NCBI GenBank assembly: GCA_020638495.1
Contig: JACKIN010000018.1
Coordinates: forward strand, 1-64,000
DNA from: Geminicoccaceae bacterium
GTDB lineage: Bacteria; Pseudomonadota; Alphaproteobacteria; Geminicoccales; Geminicoccaceae
Reading direction: 5' to 3'
Length of the DNA: 64,000 bases
Every line of letters begins with the position of its first letter. The stretch's first letter is position 1. Of this stretch, positions 7,818-17,916 are shown in pieces. A program made the translations under genes and the position numbers. A model generated the notes under the pieces. That model searched no databases and had not been told where the DNA came from. It saw nothing but the letters and a program-made list of their open reading frames with translations.

Positions 7818-9128
7818 TCAGGTGCCGGCGAGCCGGCGCCTGAGGCCGGCGAGGAGCGGGGCGGCGAGCTGGCGGAGATCGTCGGGGCGCGGCAGTAGCG
7901 CATCCCGGACGGCGACGCCGAAGGCCCGGCGATAGGCCACGAGGAAGCCGACGAGGGTTGCCACCTGGGCGAGAGCCATCGCAAGTGCGGCACCCATCAG
8001 GCCGTGGCTCGCGGCGAGGGCGAAAGCGAGAAATGTAGCCGTGGCGGTGCCGACGATGAAGATCAGGGCACCCATCTTCTCCTCGCCCTGCGACGAGAGG
8101 CCGGGAAAGAGCATCATGCCGTAGCAGCCGGCGAGCGCCCCGATGACCATGAGCCGGAAGGCATCGGCAGCACCGGCATAGGCCGGGCCGAGCGCCAGCC
8201 CCAGCAAGGGCTCGGCGAGGGCCAGGATGACCACCGAGACGAGCGCCATGAGGGCGCCGACGAGCCGGGTCAGGCGCAGCGTGTCGGCCACCGCCGCAGC
8301 CCGCTCGCCGGTGCGGCGCACGCCGTGGCTGAAGATCACCATGCCGACGGCCGTGGCGATCTCGGCGACCATCTCGGCGAGGCGCATGAGGCCGAAATAG
8401 CGGCCGAGATCATCGGCGCTCAGGAGGCCGCCGACGATCCAGACTCCCACCCGGCCGAGCATGATCATGGCGATGATGCCGGCGGCGAAGCCGAGGCCAC
8501 GGCGGAGCAGGCCAATGGCGATGGCGGGTGCGCGGAAATCAGCGGCGGCCAGCCGGGGCGCGACATCGGTGAGCACCACGAGCGAGCCGACCAGATAGGA
8601 GAGGAGCAGCAACCAGACGATGGTCTGGAGGGCCAGCCAGCCGCCTGCCGCGAGAACGGCCGTGCCCAGGAGCAGCACGGCGCGCGAGGCGAGCTCGGAG
8701 CGGTTCAGGGCCGCGATCTGCCCGCGGCCGAGGAAGATGCCCTGCCACGTGCGCATGAAGAGGGCAGGGGCGGCGACGAGAGCGGCGGTCCAGAGGAGGG
8801 CCGTGTCGTCGAGCAGGCCGACGAGTTGGATCGCCAGATGCATGGCGAGCACGGCAACGCTGCCGAGCACCAGCCAGATCAGCACGAGCTGCGCGAGAAG
8901 CCGTGCCTCGTCACGACCCTCGCCGATGGCGGCGGCGGTCGCCTGGCGCAGGCCGAGGTCGGCGATCACCGAGAGCATGAGCACCGAGGCGACGATGTAG
9001 CCATAGGCACCGAACTCGGCGGGCGTCAGGCTGCGTGCCAGGATGAGGAAGACGACGAAATTCGCGGCGCGCATGGTGAGCCGGGTCGCCACGACCCGGC
9101 ACGCATCGAGCAGCATCGTGGGGTGCAT
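7818..9128 (-). CDS. Polysaccharide flippase (Wzx/MATE-like oligosaccharide transporter)
   Basis: A 436-residue inner-membrane protein of the polysaccharide-export/MOP superfamily, which flips lipid-linked sugars across the membrane. About 12-14 hydrophobic helices run through the whole length. The N-terminus shows the typical pattern ARSLTPAEFGAYGYIVASVLM, as in Wzx and RfbX proteins. The start is ATG 9128, with an internal Met at 9116 as an alternative. No glycosyltransferase lies next to it, so the sugar cargo is open; rmlA and rmlC homologues lie 30 kb away. An inverted repeat (9190-9216) lies upstream. Confidence 0.83.
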   Translation of the reverse strand: MHPTMLLDACRVVATRLTMRAANFVVFLILARSLTPAEFGAYGYIVASVLMLSVIADLGLRQATAAAIGEGRDEARLLAQLVLIWLVLGSVAVLAMHLAIQLVGLLDDTALLWTAALVAAPALFMRTWQGIFLGRGQIAALNRSELASRAVLLLGTAVLAAGGWLALQTIVWLLLLSYLVGSLVVLTDVAPRLAAADFRAPAIAIGLLRRGLGFAAGIIAMIMLGRVGVWIVGGLLSADDLGRYFGLMRLAEMVAEIATAVGMVIFSHGVRRTGERAAAVADTLRLTRLVGALMALVSVVILALAEPLLGLALGPAYAGAADAFRLMVIGALAGCYGMMLFPGLSSQGEEKMGALIFIVGTATATFLAFALAASHGLMGAALAMALAQVATLVGFLVAYRRAFGVAVRDALLPRPDDLRQLAAPLLAGLRRRLAGT

Positions 9129-9189
9129 GGACCCGCCCCGTGGTTCGACCCGCCGCCCGCCGATCGGGCGACCCGCCTACACTGGCAGC

Positions 9190-9216
9190 CCCGCCTTAAA
9201 TCGAGGTTAAGGCGGG
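9190..9216 (-). terminator. Inverted repeat, possible terminator of the MaoC gene
   Basis: Perfect 10-bp arms, CCCGCCTTAA at 9190-9199 and TTAAGGCGGG at 9207-9216, enclose a 7-base loop. It lies 20 bp past the MaoC stop codon and upstream of the flippase start, both on the minus strand. There is no clear T-run, so termination is only inferred; an operator for the flippase gene is the alternative. Confidence 0.4.
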
Positions 9217-9235
9217 CCCGTGTCGGAGGCTTTCG

Positions 9236-9676
9236 TCAGGCGGCTTCGAGGCTTTCACGCGCCGGCACCAGCAGGCGGGCCTCGCCGACCAGCACGTCCT
9301 TGCCGCCGACCTGGCAGACCGTGTCCAGGGTGATGCGCCGCTTCTCGTGCTCGACCTCGCGCACGGTGACGAGTGCTCGCACCGTGTCGCCGGACCGCAC
9401 CGGGGCCAGGAACTTCATCGACTGGCTGAGATAGACGCAGCCCGGACCCGGCAGCTTGGTGCCGAGCGCGGTGGAGATCAGGCTCGCGGTGAGCATGCCG
9501 TGGGCGATGCGGCCCTTGAACGGCGTGCCGCAGGCGAACTCCTCGTTCAGGTGGACCGGGTTGGTATCGCCGGAGACGCCGGCGAACATCAGGATGTCGG
9601 CATCGGTGATGGTCTTGGCGAACGAGGCCGTCATGCCGACCTCGATGTCGTTCAGCGCGTAACCGTAGTCGGACAT
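9236..9676 (-). CDS. MaoC family dehydratase ((R)-specific enoyl-CoA hydratase-like)
   Basis: A 146-residue hot-dog-fold protein. The hydratase-2 motif is present: SGDTNPVHLNEEFA followed by RIAHGML, which places the catalytic Asp and His. Such proteins hydrate trans-2-enoyl-CoA to (R)-3-hydroxyacyl-CoA, often feeding polyhydroxyalkanoate or fatty-acid metabolism. ATG 9676 is preferred over the longer frame from 9751 because AAAGGA lies about eight bases upstream and the extra 25 residues look unrelated. The gene is monocistronic as far as can be seen. Confidence 0.87.
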   Translation of the reverse strand: MSDYGYALNDIEVGMTASFAKTITDADILMFAGVSGDTNPVHLNEEFACGTPFKGRIAHGMLTASLISTALGTKLPGPGCVYLSQSMKFLAPVRSGDTVRALVTVREVEHEKRRITLDTVCQVGGKDVLVGEARLLVPARESLEAA

Positions 9677-9897
9677 GTCGTCGTTCCTTTTGGCCGCTCG
9701 CGAGCCGAGCGGGCGGTTGGTCCCGAGCGGGACCGCTGCTGCGGGCGCCATTCGTGCGTTGCAGCATGCCCATGCGGCTCTGCAGCATCAAGAGACAATC
9801 CTATCTTCCGCACCACGCATTGAATCCGATCCCGGTTAAGAACCCGTTGACGATGCAGGTACGGCGATCGACATCAGGCCCGATCGAAGGAGACATC

Positions 9898-10464
9898 ATG
9901 CAGGCACTCGAGGCGATTCTCACCCGGGTCACGGTTCCGCCGGCCAGGATGGCAGCCCCCGGCCCGGGCGAAGCGGCACTGCGCCGCATGCTGGCGGCGG
10001 CGGCGGCGGCACCCGATCACGGCAAGCTGCGGCCCTGGCGGTTCCTCGTCGTTCGGGGCGGCGGCCGCGAGCGGCTTGGCGACCTCTTCGCCGCCGGCGT
10101 GCAGGCGGCGCGCCCCGACACCAGCCCGGCCGAAATCGAGAAGCAGCGGGCCGCACCGTTGCGCGCGCCGGTGATCCTGATCGCCATCAGCCGGGCGGAC
10201 CCGAACCATCCGAAGATCCCGCTCTGGGAGCAGGAGGCCTCGGCGGCCTGCGCCGTGCAGAACCTGCTGCTCGCGGCGCACGCCATGGGCTTCGCCGGCA
10301 AGTGGGCGAGCGGCGGTCCGGCTGCCGCCCAGGCAGTCTGCACGGGCCTTGGGCTGGCGCCGAACGAGCGCATCATCGGCATCATCTATCTCGGCAGCCC
10401 CATGGATCGGCAGAGCCTGCCGCCCCGCCCGGCGCCGGAGGCGATCGCCGAGAGCTGGCCGTGA
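9898..10464 (+). CDS. Nitroreductase family protein (YdjA-like)
   Basis: A 188-residue flavin-dependent nitroreductase-fold protein, close in length to Escherichia coli YdjA (183). Features include RRMLAAAAAAPDHGKLRPWR near residue 30-50 (the FMN-binding start of the fold), a central AACAVQNLLLAAHAMGFAGKW, and the late IIGIIYLGSP. The ATG at 9898 follows AAGGAGA with ideal spacing. Members reduce nitroaromatics or quinones with NAD(P)H, but the physiological substrate of this branch is uncertain. It is followed after 7 bp by a small lipoprotein gene, so both are probably co-transcribed. Confidence 0.86.
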   Translation: MQALEAILTRVTVPPARMAAPGPGEAALRRMLAAAAAAPDHGKLRPWRFLVVRGGGRERLGDLFAAGVQAARPDTSPAEIEKQRAAPLRAPVILIAISRADPNHPKIPLWEQEASAACAVQNLLLAAHAMGFAGKWASGGPAAAQAVCTGLGLAPNERIIGIIYLGSPMDRQSLPPRPAPEAIAESWP

Positions 10465-10471
10465 CGGCGCC

Positions 10472-10738
10472 ATGACGCCGGCGTCACGGCTGGTTCTCGC
10501 TGCCTGCCTCGCCCTTGGTGCCTGCGAGGCAGGGCCGACCATGGAGGAGCTGCGAACGGCCGACATCGCCGCCTGCTCGGCTGCCGGGTTTCAGTCCGGC
10601 AGCGACGCCGAGCGCCTCTGCCTGCTCCTGCAGGAGACCAATCGGCGGCTGGAGGGTGTGGAGCGGCGGATGAACTTCCTCGAGGTCGACACGCGCCGCT
10701 TGAGCGGCTACGGCCGTTGCGGGCCCAGCTCGTGCTGA
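10472..10738 (+). CDS. Small lipoprotein of unknown function
   Basis: An 88-residue protein with a lipoprotein signal (MTPASRLVLAACLALGAC, Cys 18). The mature part is Cys-containing and partly charged-helical (ETNRRLEGVERRMNFLEVDTRR), suggestive of a short coiled coil. ATG 10472 lies 7 bp after the nitroreductase stop. No family is recognised; codon usage matches the neighbours, so I treat it as a real gene. It ends close to the convergent nucleosidase gene. Confidence 0.6.
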   Translation: MTPASRLVLAACLALGACEAGPTMEELRTADIAACSAAGFQSGSDAERLCLLLQETNRRLEGVERRMNFLEVDTRRLSGYGRCGPSSC

Positions 10739-10754
10739 CCGCCAGCGGGCGGGA

Positions 10755-11507
10755 TCAGAGGACCGGCAGCAGGTGACGCAGGATCGCCGCCGAGCCGAAA
10801 GCGGTTTCCTCGACGAAGCGGCCGAAATCGAAGTGCGATTCGGCACCGGCGAGATCGGAGAGGGCGCGGATCACGAGATGCGGCAGGCCGAACGCCTCGG
10901 CGACCTGGCCAATGGCGCCGCCCTCCATCTCGACCGCCCGGCCGCCGAGCTCCTGAAAGAGGCGCTGCCGCGTCGCCTCGCAATTGAGGAACTGGTCGCC
11001 CGTGAGGATCGTGCCAAAGGTGATCCTGGGCGGCCGGCCCGTGCCGCCCGCGGCCGGCGAGAGCGGCGGCAAAGCGAAGTCGTCGAGCCGCTGGCGGATT
11101 TGCTGGAGAAGCGGCGCCGGCACCGTGTAGCCGAGCTGGTCGGTCGGGTTGAAGAAGGGGACGTGGCCCGCCTGATAGGTGTGGGTCCGTTCGCCCTGGA
11201 GCACGCCGGCATCGTGCTGCAGCGTGCGCTCGCCGATGACGATGTCGCCGACCGCGAGGTCCGGGTCGAGCCCGCCGGCCACGCCCGAGAACACAAGCGT
11301 GCCACAGGCGAAACGGTCGGCGAGCAGGGTGGCGGTCAGCGCCGCGTTGACCTTGCCGACGCCGCCACCGACCAGCACCACGGCCCGGCTATCCAACGTG
11401 CCGGACAGGAATTCGACGCCACCATGTATATGCCGCTCGACCTCGCCGAGCGCTGCCGCCAGATGGCCGAGCTCCTGGGGGATCGCGCAGATGATGCCGA
11501 TGCTCAT
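10755..11507 (-). CDS. mtnN: 5'-methylthioadenosine/S-adenosylhomocysteine nucleosidase
   Basis: A 250-residue cytoplasmic hydrolase that splits adenine from methylthioadenosine and S-adenosylhomocysteine, recycling SAM by-products. Glu 12 in the IPQE motif matches the catalytic acid region of the family; the ribose-binding segment VEMEGGAIGQVAE and the catalytic Asp in IRALSDLAG are intact, as is the glycine-rich GGGVGKVNAAL. Start ATG 11507 is preceded by a strong GAGGAGG. Length is slightly above E. coli MtnN (232). It sits alone between a lipoprotein gene and a divergent glyoxalase-like gene. Confidence 0.88.
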   Translation of the reverse strand: MSIGIICAIPQELGHLAAALGEVERHIHGGVEFLSGTLDSRAVVLVGGGVGKVNAALTATLLADRFACGTLVFSGVAGGLDPDLAVGDIVIGERTLQHDAGVLQGERTHTYQAGHVPFFNPTDQLGYTVPAPLLQQIRQRLDDFALPPLSPAAGGTGRPPRITFGTILTGDQFLNCEATRQRLFQELGGRAVEMEGGAIGQVAEAFGLPHLVIRALSDLAGAESHFDFGRFVEETAFGSAAILRHLLPVL

Positions 11508-11565
11508 CGGTCCTCCTCAATGGTCCAGCGCGTGTCGGCAAGGCGGTAGCGAAAGGACCGAAGCC

Positions 11566-12414
11566 ATGCAACGCGCGATCACCGGGCTCGACCACCTGAT
11601 CGTCGGCGTGCGCGACCTCGAGGCGGCACGTGGCATCTGGGCGCGGCTCGGCTTCAACTCTACGCCCCGCGGCCGGCATGTCGGCTGGGCGACCGCCAAT
11701 TACTGCATCATGTTCGAGGACGACTATCTGGAGTTGCTCGGCATCGTCGATCCCGCCGGCTTCACCAACGGGCTCGACGAGCGATTGGCAGCGGGCGAGG
11801 GGCTCATGGGCCTCGCCCTCGGCACCAGCGACGCGGCGCAGACCGCGGCGGCCTGGCGGGCTGCCGGTCTCGCCTCGGCGCGCACCGCCGCGCTCGGCCG
11901 GCTGCTCGAGAGTGGCGACGAGCCGGTCGAGCTTCGCTTCGAGACCGTGATCCTGGATGCGGCGGAACGGACCGGGCTCGGCATCTTCGCCTGCCGCCAC
12001 CTCACGCCCGGGCCGATGCGCCGGCCGGCCTGGCTCCGGCATCCCAACGGCGCCAGGCGGATCGCCGGGCTCACCGTCGTCGCTGACGACATCGAGCCGC
12101 TCCGGGCGGCGGCTGAGCGGCTCGTCGGTAGTGCGGCAATGAGCCGCACCGACTCGCTCTGGACCATCCAGACGGGCACAGCCCCGGTGATCCTCTGCCG
12201 CCCGCAGGACGCGCTGCTGCTGCATCCCGACTGGGAGCCGTCGGCCGGAGCAGGCCCGACGCTCCATCAGATCCTCGAGATCGGCGTCACCGATCTCGAG
12301 GAGACCGCACGTTTTCTTGCGCTGCAGCATGTTAGCTGCCGCCGCGGGCAGGCTGGCGCGCTGCTCGTCGAGCCGGAATCGGCAACTGGTGTCGATCTCG
12401 CCTTCGTCGCCTGA
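11566..12414 (+). CDS. VOC/glyoxalase-like domain protein
   Basis: A 282-residue protein beginning with the typical vicinal-oxygen-chelate opening ITGLDHLIVGVRDLEAARGIW. The first half fits the glyoxalase_3-like family, with a metal-site His in the DHLIV motif and Glu in FEDDYLELLGI. A second, weaker repeat begins around residue 165 (RIAGLTVVADDIEPLRAAAE), consistent with a fused pair of VOC modules. ATG 11566 was chosen for GAAAGGA upstream. Reaction unknown; lyase, dioxygenase or resistance roles are all possible in this superfamily. Confidence 0.78.
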   Translation: MQRAITGLDHLIVGVRDLEAARGIWARLGFNSTPRGRHVGWATANYCIMFEDDYLELLGIVDPAGFTNGLDERLAAGEGLMGLALGTSDAAQTAAAWRAAGLASARTAALGRLLESGDEPVELRFETVILDAAERTGLGIFACRHLTPGPMRRPAWLRHPNGARRIAGLTVVADDIEPLRAAAERLVGSAAMSRTDSLWTIQTGTAPVILCRPQDALLLHPDWEPSAGAGPTLHQILEIGVTDLEETARFLALQHVSCRRGQAGALLVEPESATGVDLAFVA

Positions 12415-12719
12415 CCTCGCCCGGACGAGCATTCTACATCTGCCGACGAGTATTCTGGGCCGGCATGCGAAGGGCGACATTGCAAGTATTTTAGCTGAAT
12501 CGAAATCAATTCAAGGTAGAATAAGATAGGGCTTTTTGTTACGTTCCTGGGTAGCGGGGCGTGATCGGTTAAGGGCCTGTTAACCAAGCTTCCGGCAACA
12601 TCCATCGATCGTGCCTGTCTGGTGACCTTCGCCGCACGCTTTCGTCTCGCGAGTGCGGCGAATTCGTCCGGCCGCCGCGGCATCGTCGCGGCCGCCATCC
12701 TCGAGCTGGAGTGGGTTCC
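12415..12719. other. Intergenic region upstream of the channel operon
   Basis: About 300 bp without a supportable gene. A locally AT-rich patch (about 12480-12545) is the likely promoter area for the operon starting at 12720. A small inverted repeat, GGTTAA at 12567-12572 with TTAACC at 12580-12585, follows it. No RNA motif is recognised. Confidence 0.4.
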
Positions 12720-13436
12720 ATGGCCTCGATACTCAGGGATGCCGACATCGTACCGACCAGGCCGCAACCGTCCGCGGTCCTGGGTTTCCTCACGGCGCTA
12801 CCGTCCTCGCCTTTCGACTACCTGCTGCTCCTGCGCTTCGCGCTGCTCAACGTCTTCGGCGTGGCGCTCCTGGGCGCTGCCTGGCTCAATGGCCTGCTGA
12901 CACCGGTCTTTGTCGCCGATTCCACCGGCATCGTCGTCCTGATCGCCGTCACCTTCCTCGCCGGCCTCGGACTCTGCGCCCGCCGCGTCCTGCAGACCAG
13001 CATCGAGCTCAACGCGGTGCGCAGCAGCCTGCCGGGGCGGGACTCGCGGGTCGGCGCCCATCTCGACCGGGCGCGGGCGACCGATGCCCAGGGCCGCGGC
13101 AACCTCGCCGCCGCCCTCAAGCTCAAGCTCGCCACCCGGATCGCACCGGTCAGGCACATCGCCAACAGCCTCGTGCTGCTCGGCCTGATCGGCACCGTGC
13201 TCGGCTTCATCATCGCCCTCTCGGGCGTCGATCCCGACCTCGCGGCCGATATCGGCGCCGTCGGCCCCATGGTCTCGACGCTGATCGAGGGCATGGCCGT
13301 GGCCCTCTACACGACCCTCGCCGGCTCGGTCCTGAGCGTCTGGCTGATGATCAACTACCGCCTCCTGGAATCGGGTGTCGTCCATCTGCTCACCCAGGTG
13401 GTCGAGCGCGGCGAGGCCCAGCATGGGCGGGCTTGA
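12720..13436 (+). CDS. MotA/TolQ/ExbB-type proton channel protein
   Basis: A 238-residue inner-membrane protein. It has hydrophobic segments near residues 35-60 and 65-85 and a conserved C-terminal pair: SLVLLGLIGTVLGFIIALSG near 145-165 and MVSTLIEGMAVALYTTLAGS near 185-205. These are the two helices typical of ExbB/TolQ/MotA that line the proton path. ATG 12720 follows GGAG at nine bases; a GTG at 12711 is in frame but lacks spacing. It overlaps the next gene by 14 bp and belongs to a three-gene operon lacking any recognisable ExbD/TolR or MotB, so its partner is probably one of the next two products. Confidence 0.82.
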   Translation: MASILRDADIVPTRPQPSAVLGFLTALPSSPFDYLLLLRFALLNVFGVALLGAAWLNGLLTPVFVADSTGIVVLIAVTFLAGLGLCARRVLQTSIELNAVRSSLPGRDSRVGAHLDRARATDAQGRGNLAAALKLKLATRIAPVRHIANSLVLLGLIGTVLGFIIALSGVDPDLAADIGAVGPMVSTLIEGMAVALYTTLAGSVLSVWLMINYRLLESGVVHLLTQVVERGEAQHGRA

Positions 13437-14031
13437 ACCCTTCGATGACGACGAGACGGGGACGGTCTTTCGCGACGTCATCCTCCTCGCCCTCGCCGGG
13501 TTCGTCGCCATCGTGGTGATGATCCTGCCGCATCTCAACCCGCCCGACGCCCGCCAGGCGGACGCGATGGAGCCGCCCGGCAACGTCGTCGTCGAGGTGC
13601 GCTGGCCGGACGGCCTCGACACCGACATCGACCTCTGGGTGCAGGCCCCGGCCGACATCCCGGTCGGCTACTCGAACAAGGGCGGTGCGGTCTTCAACCT
13701 TCTGCGCGACGATCTCGGCAAGCGCGCCGATGCTACCGGGCTCAACTACGAGGTGAGCTACTCGCGGGGCATCCTGCCGGGCGAGTACACGGTCAACGTC
13801 CACCTCTACCGCAACCCCGGGCGCACCTTGCCGGTGCCCGTCACCGTCGTCACCAGCGTCAAGAAGAGTGCCGAGGAATCGGCGCGGCAGATCCTGGCCA
13901 GCAAGGTCGACCTCACCCGCGAGGGCCAGGAGATCACCGCCTATCGCTTCCGGCTCGACGACCAGGGCGACCTGGTCCCGGGCAGTGTCCACAACCTCCA
14001 GCGCCCCTTGCGCAACTGGAAGAAACGATGA
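13423..14031 (+). CDS. Membrane-anchored protein with DUF2135-like periplasmic domain
   Basis: A 202-residue protein with a short cytoplasmic N-terminus (acidic, GGLEPFDDDE), one transmembrane helix near residues 20-40 (ILLALAGFVAIVVMILP), then a periplasmic domain. That domain contains VRWPDGLDTDIDLWVQAP and later GILPGEYTVNVHLYR, the pattern of DUF2135-type beta-sandwich domains. The topology, one helix plus a periplasmic domain following an ExbB-like gene, mirrors ExbD/TolR, but the domain itself is different. ATG 13423 lies within the end of the channel gene; its own stop overlaps the next start (ATGA). Confidence 0.66.
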   Translation: MGGLEPFDDDETGTVFRDVILLALAGFVAIVVMILPHLNPPDARQADAMEPPGNVVVEVRWPDGLDTDIDLWVQAPADIPVGYSNKGGAVFNLLRDDLGKRADATGLNYEVSYSRGILPGEYTVNVHLYRNPGRTLPVPVTVVTSVKKSAEESARQILASKVDLTREGQEITAYRFRLDDQGDLVPGSVHNLQRPLRNWKKR

Positions 14032-14543
14032 CCGACGTCTCGGGCTTCTTCATCGTCGCCGCGGTGCTGGCCTTCATCCTGGCGACGCACGGCATCTGGG
14101 CACCACGCCGGTTGGGGGTGAAGATCTCGGCCTTGATCACCACCGCCCTGTTCCTGCCGCTGGCCTATGCGGCGACGCTGACCCTCCTGAGCAAGCCCAA
14201 GCCGGTCCACCTCGAATGGTGGCTGGCGCAGGCGGACGAGGCGACGGTGCTCGGCAGCTCGATGCGCGAGGGCGACGGCATCTATCTCTGGCTGCAGATG
14301 ACCGAGCTGGTCGAGCCGCGCGCCTATGTCCTGCCCTGGGACCAGGCGCTGGCGCAGGAGCTGCAGGAGGCGCTGCGCCAGGCCGAGGAGAACGGCAGCG
14401 CCGTGCAGATGCGCCTGCCGTTCGAGCCCAGCCTCGACAACCGTGACCCCAAGTTCTACGCGCTGCCGCAGCCGGCCTTGCCGCCGAAGGAGCGGCTGGA
14501 CGAGGGGCCGCAGATGTTCACCGGCCCCGGTCGGGAGGCCTGA
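14028..14543 (+). CDS. Membrane protein of unknown function, third gene of the channel operon
   Basis: A 171-residue protein with two N-terminal hydrophobic segments (about residues 5-22 and 32-55, FFIVAAVLAFILATHGIW and the following ALITTALFLPLAYAATL) and a soluble C-terminal domain of about 110 residues ending in a Pro-rich tail. I recognise no family. It overlaps the preceding gene by four bases (ATGA), so coupled translation and membership of the same complex are likely. It stops 70 bp before the dehydrogenase gene, which has its own GGAGG and may or may not be co-transcribed. Confidence 0.6.
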   Translation: MTDVSGFFIVAAVLAFILATHGIWAPRRLGVKISALITTALFLPLAYAATLTLLSKPKPVHLEWWLAQADEATVLGSSMREGDGIYLWLQMTELVEPRAYVLPWDQALAQELQEALRQAEENGSAVQMRLPFEPSLDNRDPKFYALPQPALPPKERLDEGPQMFTGPGREA

Positions 14544-14615
14544 GGCGCTTGACGGCGCCGTCGCCAGCCGTCTTTGGTCCGGGCCTTGCCCGGGTCCGGC
14601 GGGAGGACCAACGAC

Positions 14616-15575
14616 GTGGTTGCGAAGAGGATGGGCGTGCTCGTGCTGCACGAGGGCGTCGACCAGTACCTGGAGGAGCTGCGTCGGCGGTTCCCGGCTG
14701 TCGAGTTCCAACCCATCCGCCAGCCGGCCGGGCTGGAGGCCCTGAGCGGCTTTCCCGCCGCCATCGCCTATAGCTGCGTCACCGACGGCTTTCCCCGCAC
14801 CGAGCACGCGAGGCTCAGGGACTGGCCGGGCCTCGACTGGGTGCATGTCGGTGGCTCCGGCTTCGATCATTTTGTCGCCGATGGGCCGCCCGGCTTCCTG
14901 CTCACCAACGGCGCCGGCGTGCTGGCACAGGAGCTCGCCCAGACCCTGCTCGGCGCCCTCATCGCCCTCAATCGCGGCTTCGTCGGCGCCCTGCGCGACC
15001 AGGATGCGGGACGCTGGCGACCCTGGAGCTTCGCCGCCCTCGGCGGGCAGACGCTTGTGATCGTCGGCACCGGGGCGATCGGCACGGCCTTCGCGGCCCT
15101 GGCGAAAGCGCTTGGTCTCAGGGTCATCGGTGTCGCCCGGACGGCTGCGCCAAAGCCGCCTTTCGATCGGGTCGTGCCGCTCGCCGATCTCGCCTCGATC
15201 GCCGCCGAGGCGGACTATCTCAGCATCAATGTCCGGCTGACCGAGGCCACGCGGCACCTGATCGATGCAGCCTTGCTCGACGCCATGCGGCCTTCCGCCT
15301 TTCTCCTCAACGCGTCGCGGGGGGCCGTGGTCGACGAGGCGGCGCTGATCCGGGCCCTCGACGAGCGGCGCCTTGCCGGCGCCTATCTCGACGTGTTCGA
15401 GACCGAGCCCTTGCCCGAATCGAGCCCCTTCTGGCGGCTCGACAACGTGCTGATCACGCCGCATTGCAGCGACCGGGTCGCCGACTGGGAGCTGTGCCAT
15501 GCCCGGTTCTTCATGGCCAATCTCGAGCGCCGGCTGGCCGGGCAGGAGCTCCTCAACCGCGTGGCGGGCGACTGA
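14616..15575 (+). CDS. D-2-hydroxyacid dehydrogenase (NAD-dependent)
   Basis: A 319-residue oxidoreductase of the D-isomer 2-hydroxyacid dehydrogenase family. The NAD-binding motif GTGAIGTAFA lies near residues 150-160, the substrate-binding Arg in NASRGAVVDEAAL, and the catalytic Glu and His in DVFETEPLPESSPFW and ITPHCSD. GTG 14616 is preferred because GGAGG (14602-14606) is well spaced; ATG 14631 is a shorter option. The family reduces 2-oxoacids such as glyoxylate or hydroxypyruvate; which one is not evident. Confidence 0.85.
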   Translation: MVAKRMGVLVLHEGVDQYLEELRRRFPAVEFQPIRQPAGLEALSGFPAAIAYSCVTDGFPRTEHARLRDWPGLDWVHVGGSGFDHFVADGPPGFLLTNGAGVLAQELAQTLLGALIALNRGFVGALRDQDAGRWRPWSFAALGGQTLVIVGTGAIGTAFAALAKALGLRVIGVARTAAPKPPFDRVVPLADLASIAAEADYLSINVRLTEATRHLIDAALLDAMRPSAFLLNASRGAVVDEAALIRALDERRLAGAYLDVFETEPLPESSPFWRLDNVLITPHCSDRVADWELCHARFFMANLERRLAGQELLNRVAGD

Positions 15576-17189
<1,614 letters not shown>

Positions 17190-17321
17190 ACGGCCGGCTC
17201 GGCCGATCCTCGGCCGCCGGGACGGAAAACGATGGACACCGCCTAGCGCGAAACGGCCCGAGCCGCTATGTCCCCGCCTTCAGGTGGCCCCACCCGTATG
17301 AACATCAAGGGACACGGACAC

Positions 17322-17873
17322 GTGCAACTCATGCGCAATCTTCTTCTCATCCTTTTCGGAGGCCTCGCTCTCGCCATGACCCCACCAGCCTCGGCCCAGA
17401 ACGGCCTCGACCCCGAGAACACGCTCCTCATCGAGCTGGAGGCCGGCACCGTGACCGTCGAGCTCCTCCCCGACGTGGCCCCGCAGCATGTCGCCCGCGT
17501 CAAGGAGCTGGCGCGCGAAGGCTTCTATGACGGCGTCGTCTTCCACCGCGTGATCGATGGCTTCATGGCGCAGACCGGCGATCCGACCGGCACGGGCACC
17601 GGCGGCTCGTCGAAGCCCGACCTCAAGGCGGAATTCTCTAAGGAGCTGTTCAAGCGCGGGACCATCGGTGCGGCCCGCACCCAGAACCCGAACAGCGCCA
17701 ACAGCCAGTTCTTCATCTGCTTCCAGCCCGCCCCGCACCTCAACGGCCAGTACACGGTCTGGGGCCGGGTGGTCGACGGCATGGAGCTGGTCGACGGCCT
17801 GGCCAAGGGCGAGCCGCCGCGCAACCCGGACCGCATGGTCAAGGTCAGCGTCCTGGCCGACCAGCCGGGCTGA
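17322..17873 (+). CDS. Secreted peptidyl-prolyl cis-trans isomerase (cyclophilin type)
   Basis: A protein of 183 residues that assists folding of exported proteins. The N-terminus is a signal peptide (MRNLLLILFGGLALAMTPPASA, cut likely after ASA). The cyclophilin core has FHRVIDGFMAQTGDPTGTGTGG and NSANSQFFICF, containing the active-site Arg, Phe and Gln. GTG 17322 is chosen because AAGGG lies about ten bases upstream; ATG 17298 and ATG 17331 are alternatives in the same frame. It lies 44 bp before the ABC-F gene. Confidence 0.86.
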   Translation: MQLMRNLLLILFGGLALAMTPPASAQNGLDPENTLLIELEAGTVTVELLPDVAPQHVARVKELAREGFYDGVVFHRVIDGFMAQTGDPTGTGTGGSSKPDLKAEFSKELFKRGTIGAARTQNPNSANSQFFICFQPAPHLNGQYTVWGRVVDGMELVDGLAKGEPPRNPDRMVKVSVLADQPG

Positions 17874-17916
17874 GCCCGACGCAGGCGACAGCCTTGCCGC
17901 TCGCGCCCTCGACGCC

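Noticed and set aside
12720..14543. Zorya-type anti-phage system because of the MotA-like gene
   Set aside because: The channel protein is far shorter than ZorA, and no MotB-like ZorB, helicase or nuclease gene follows.
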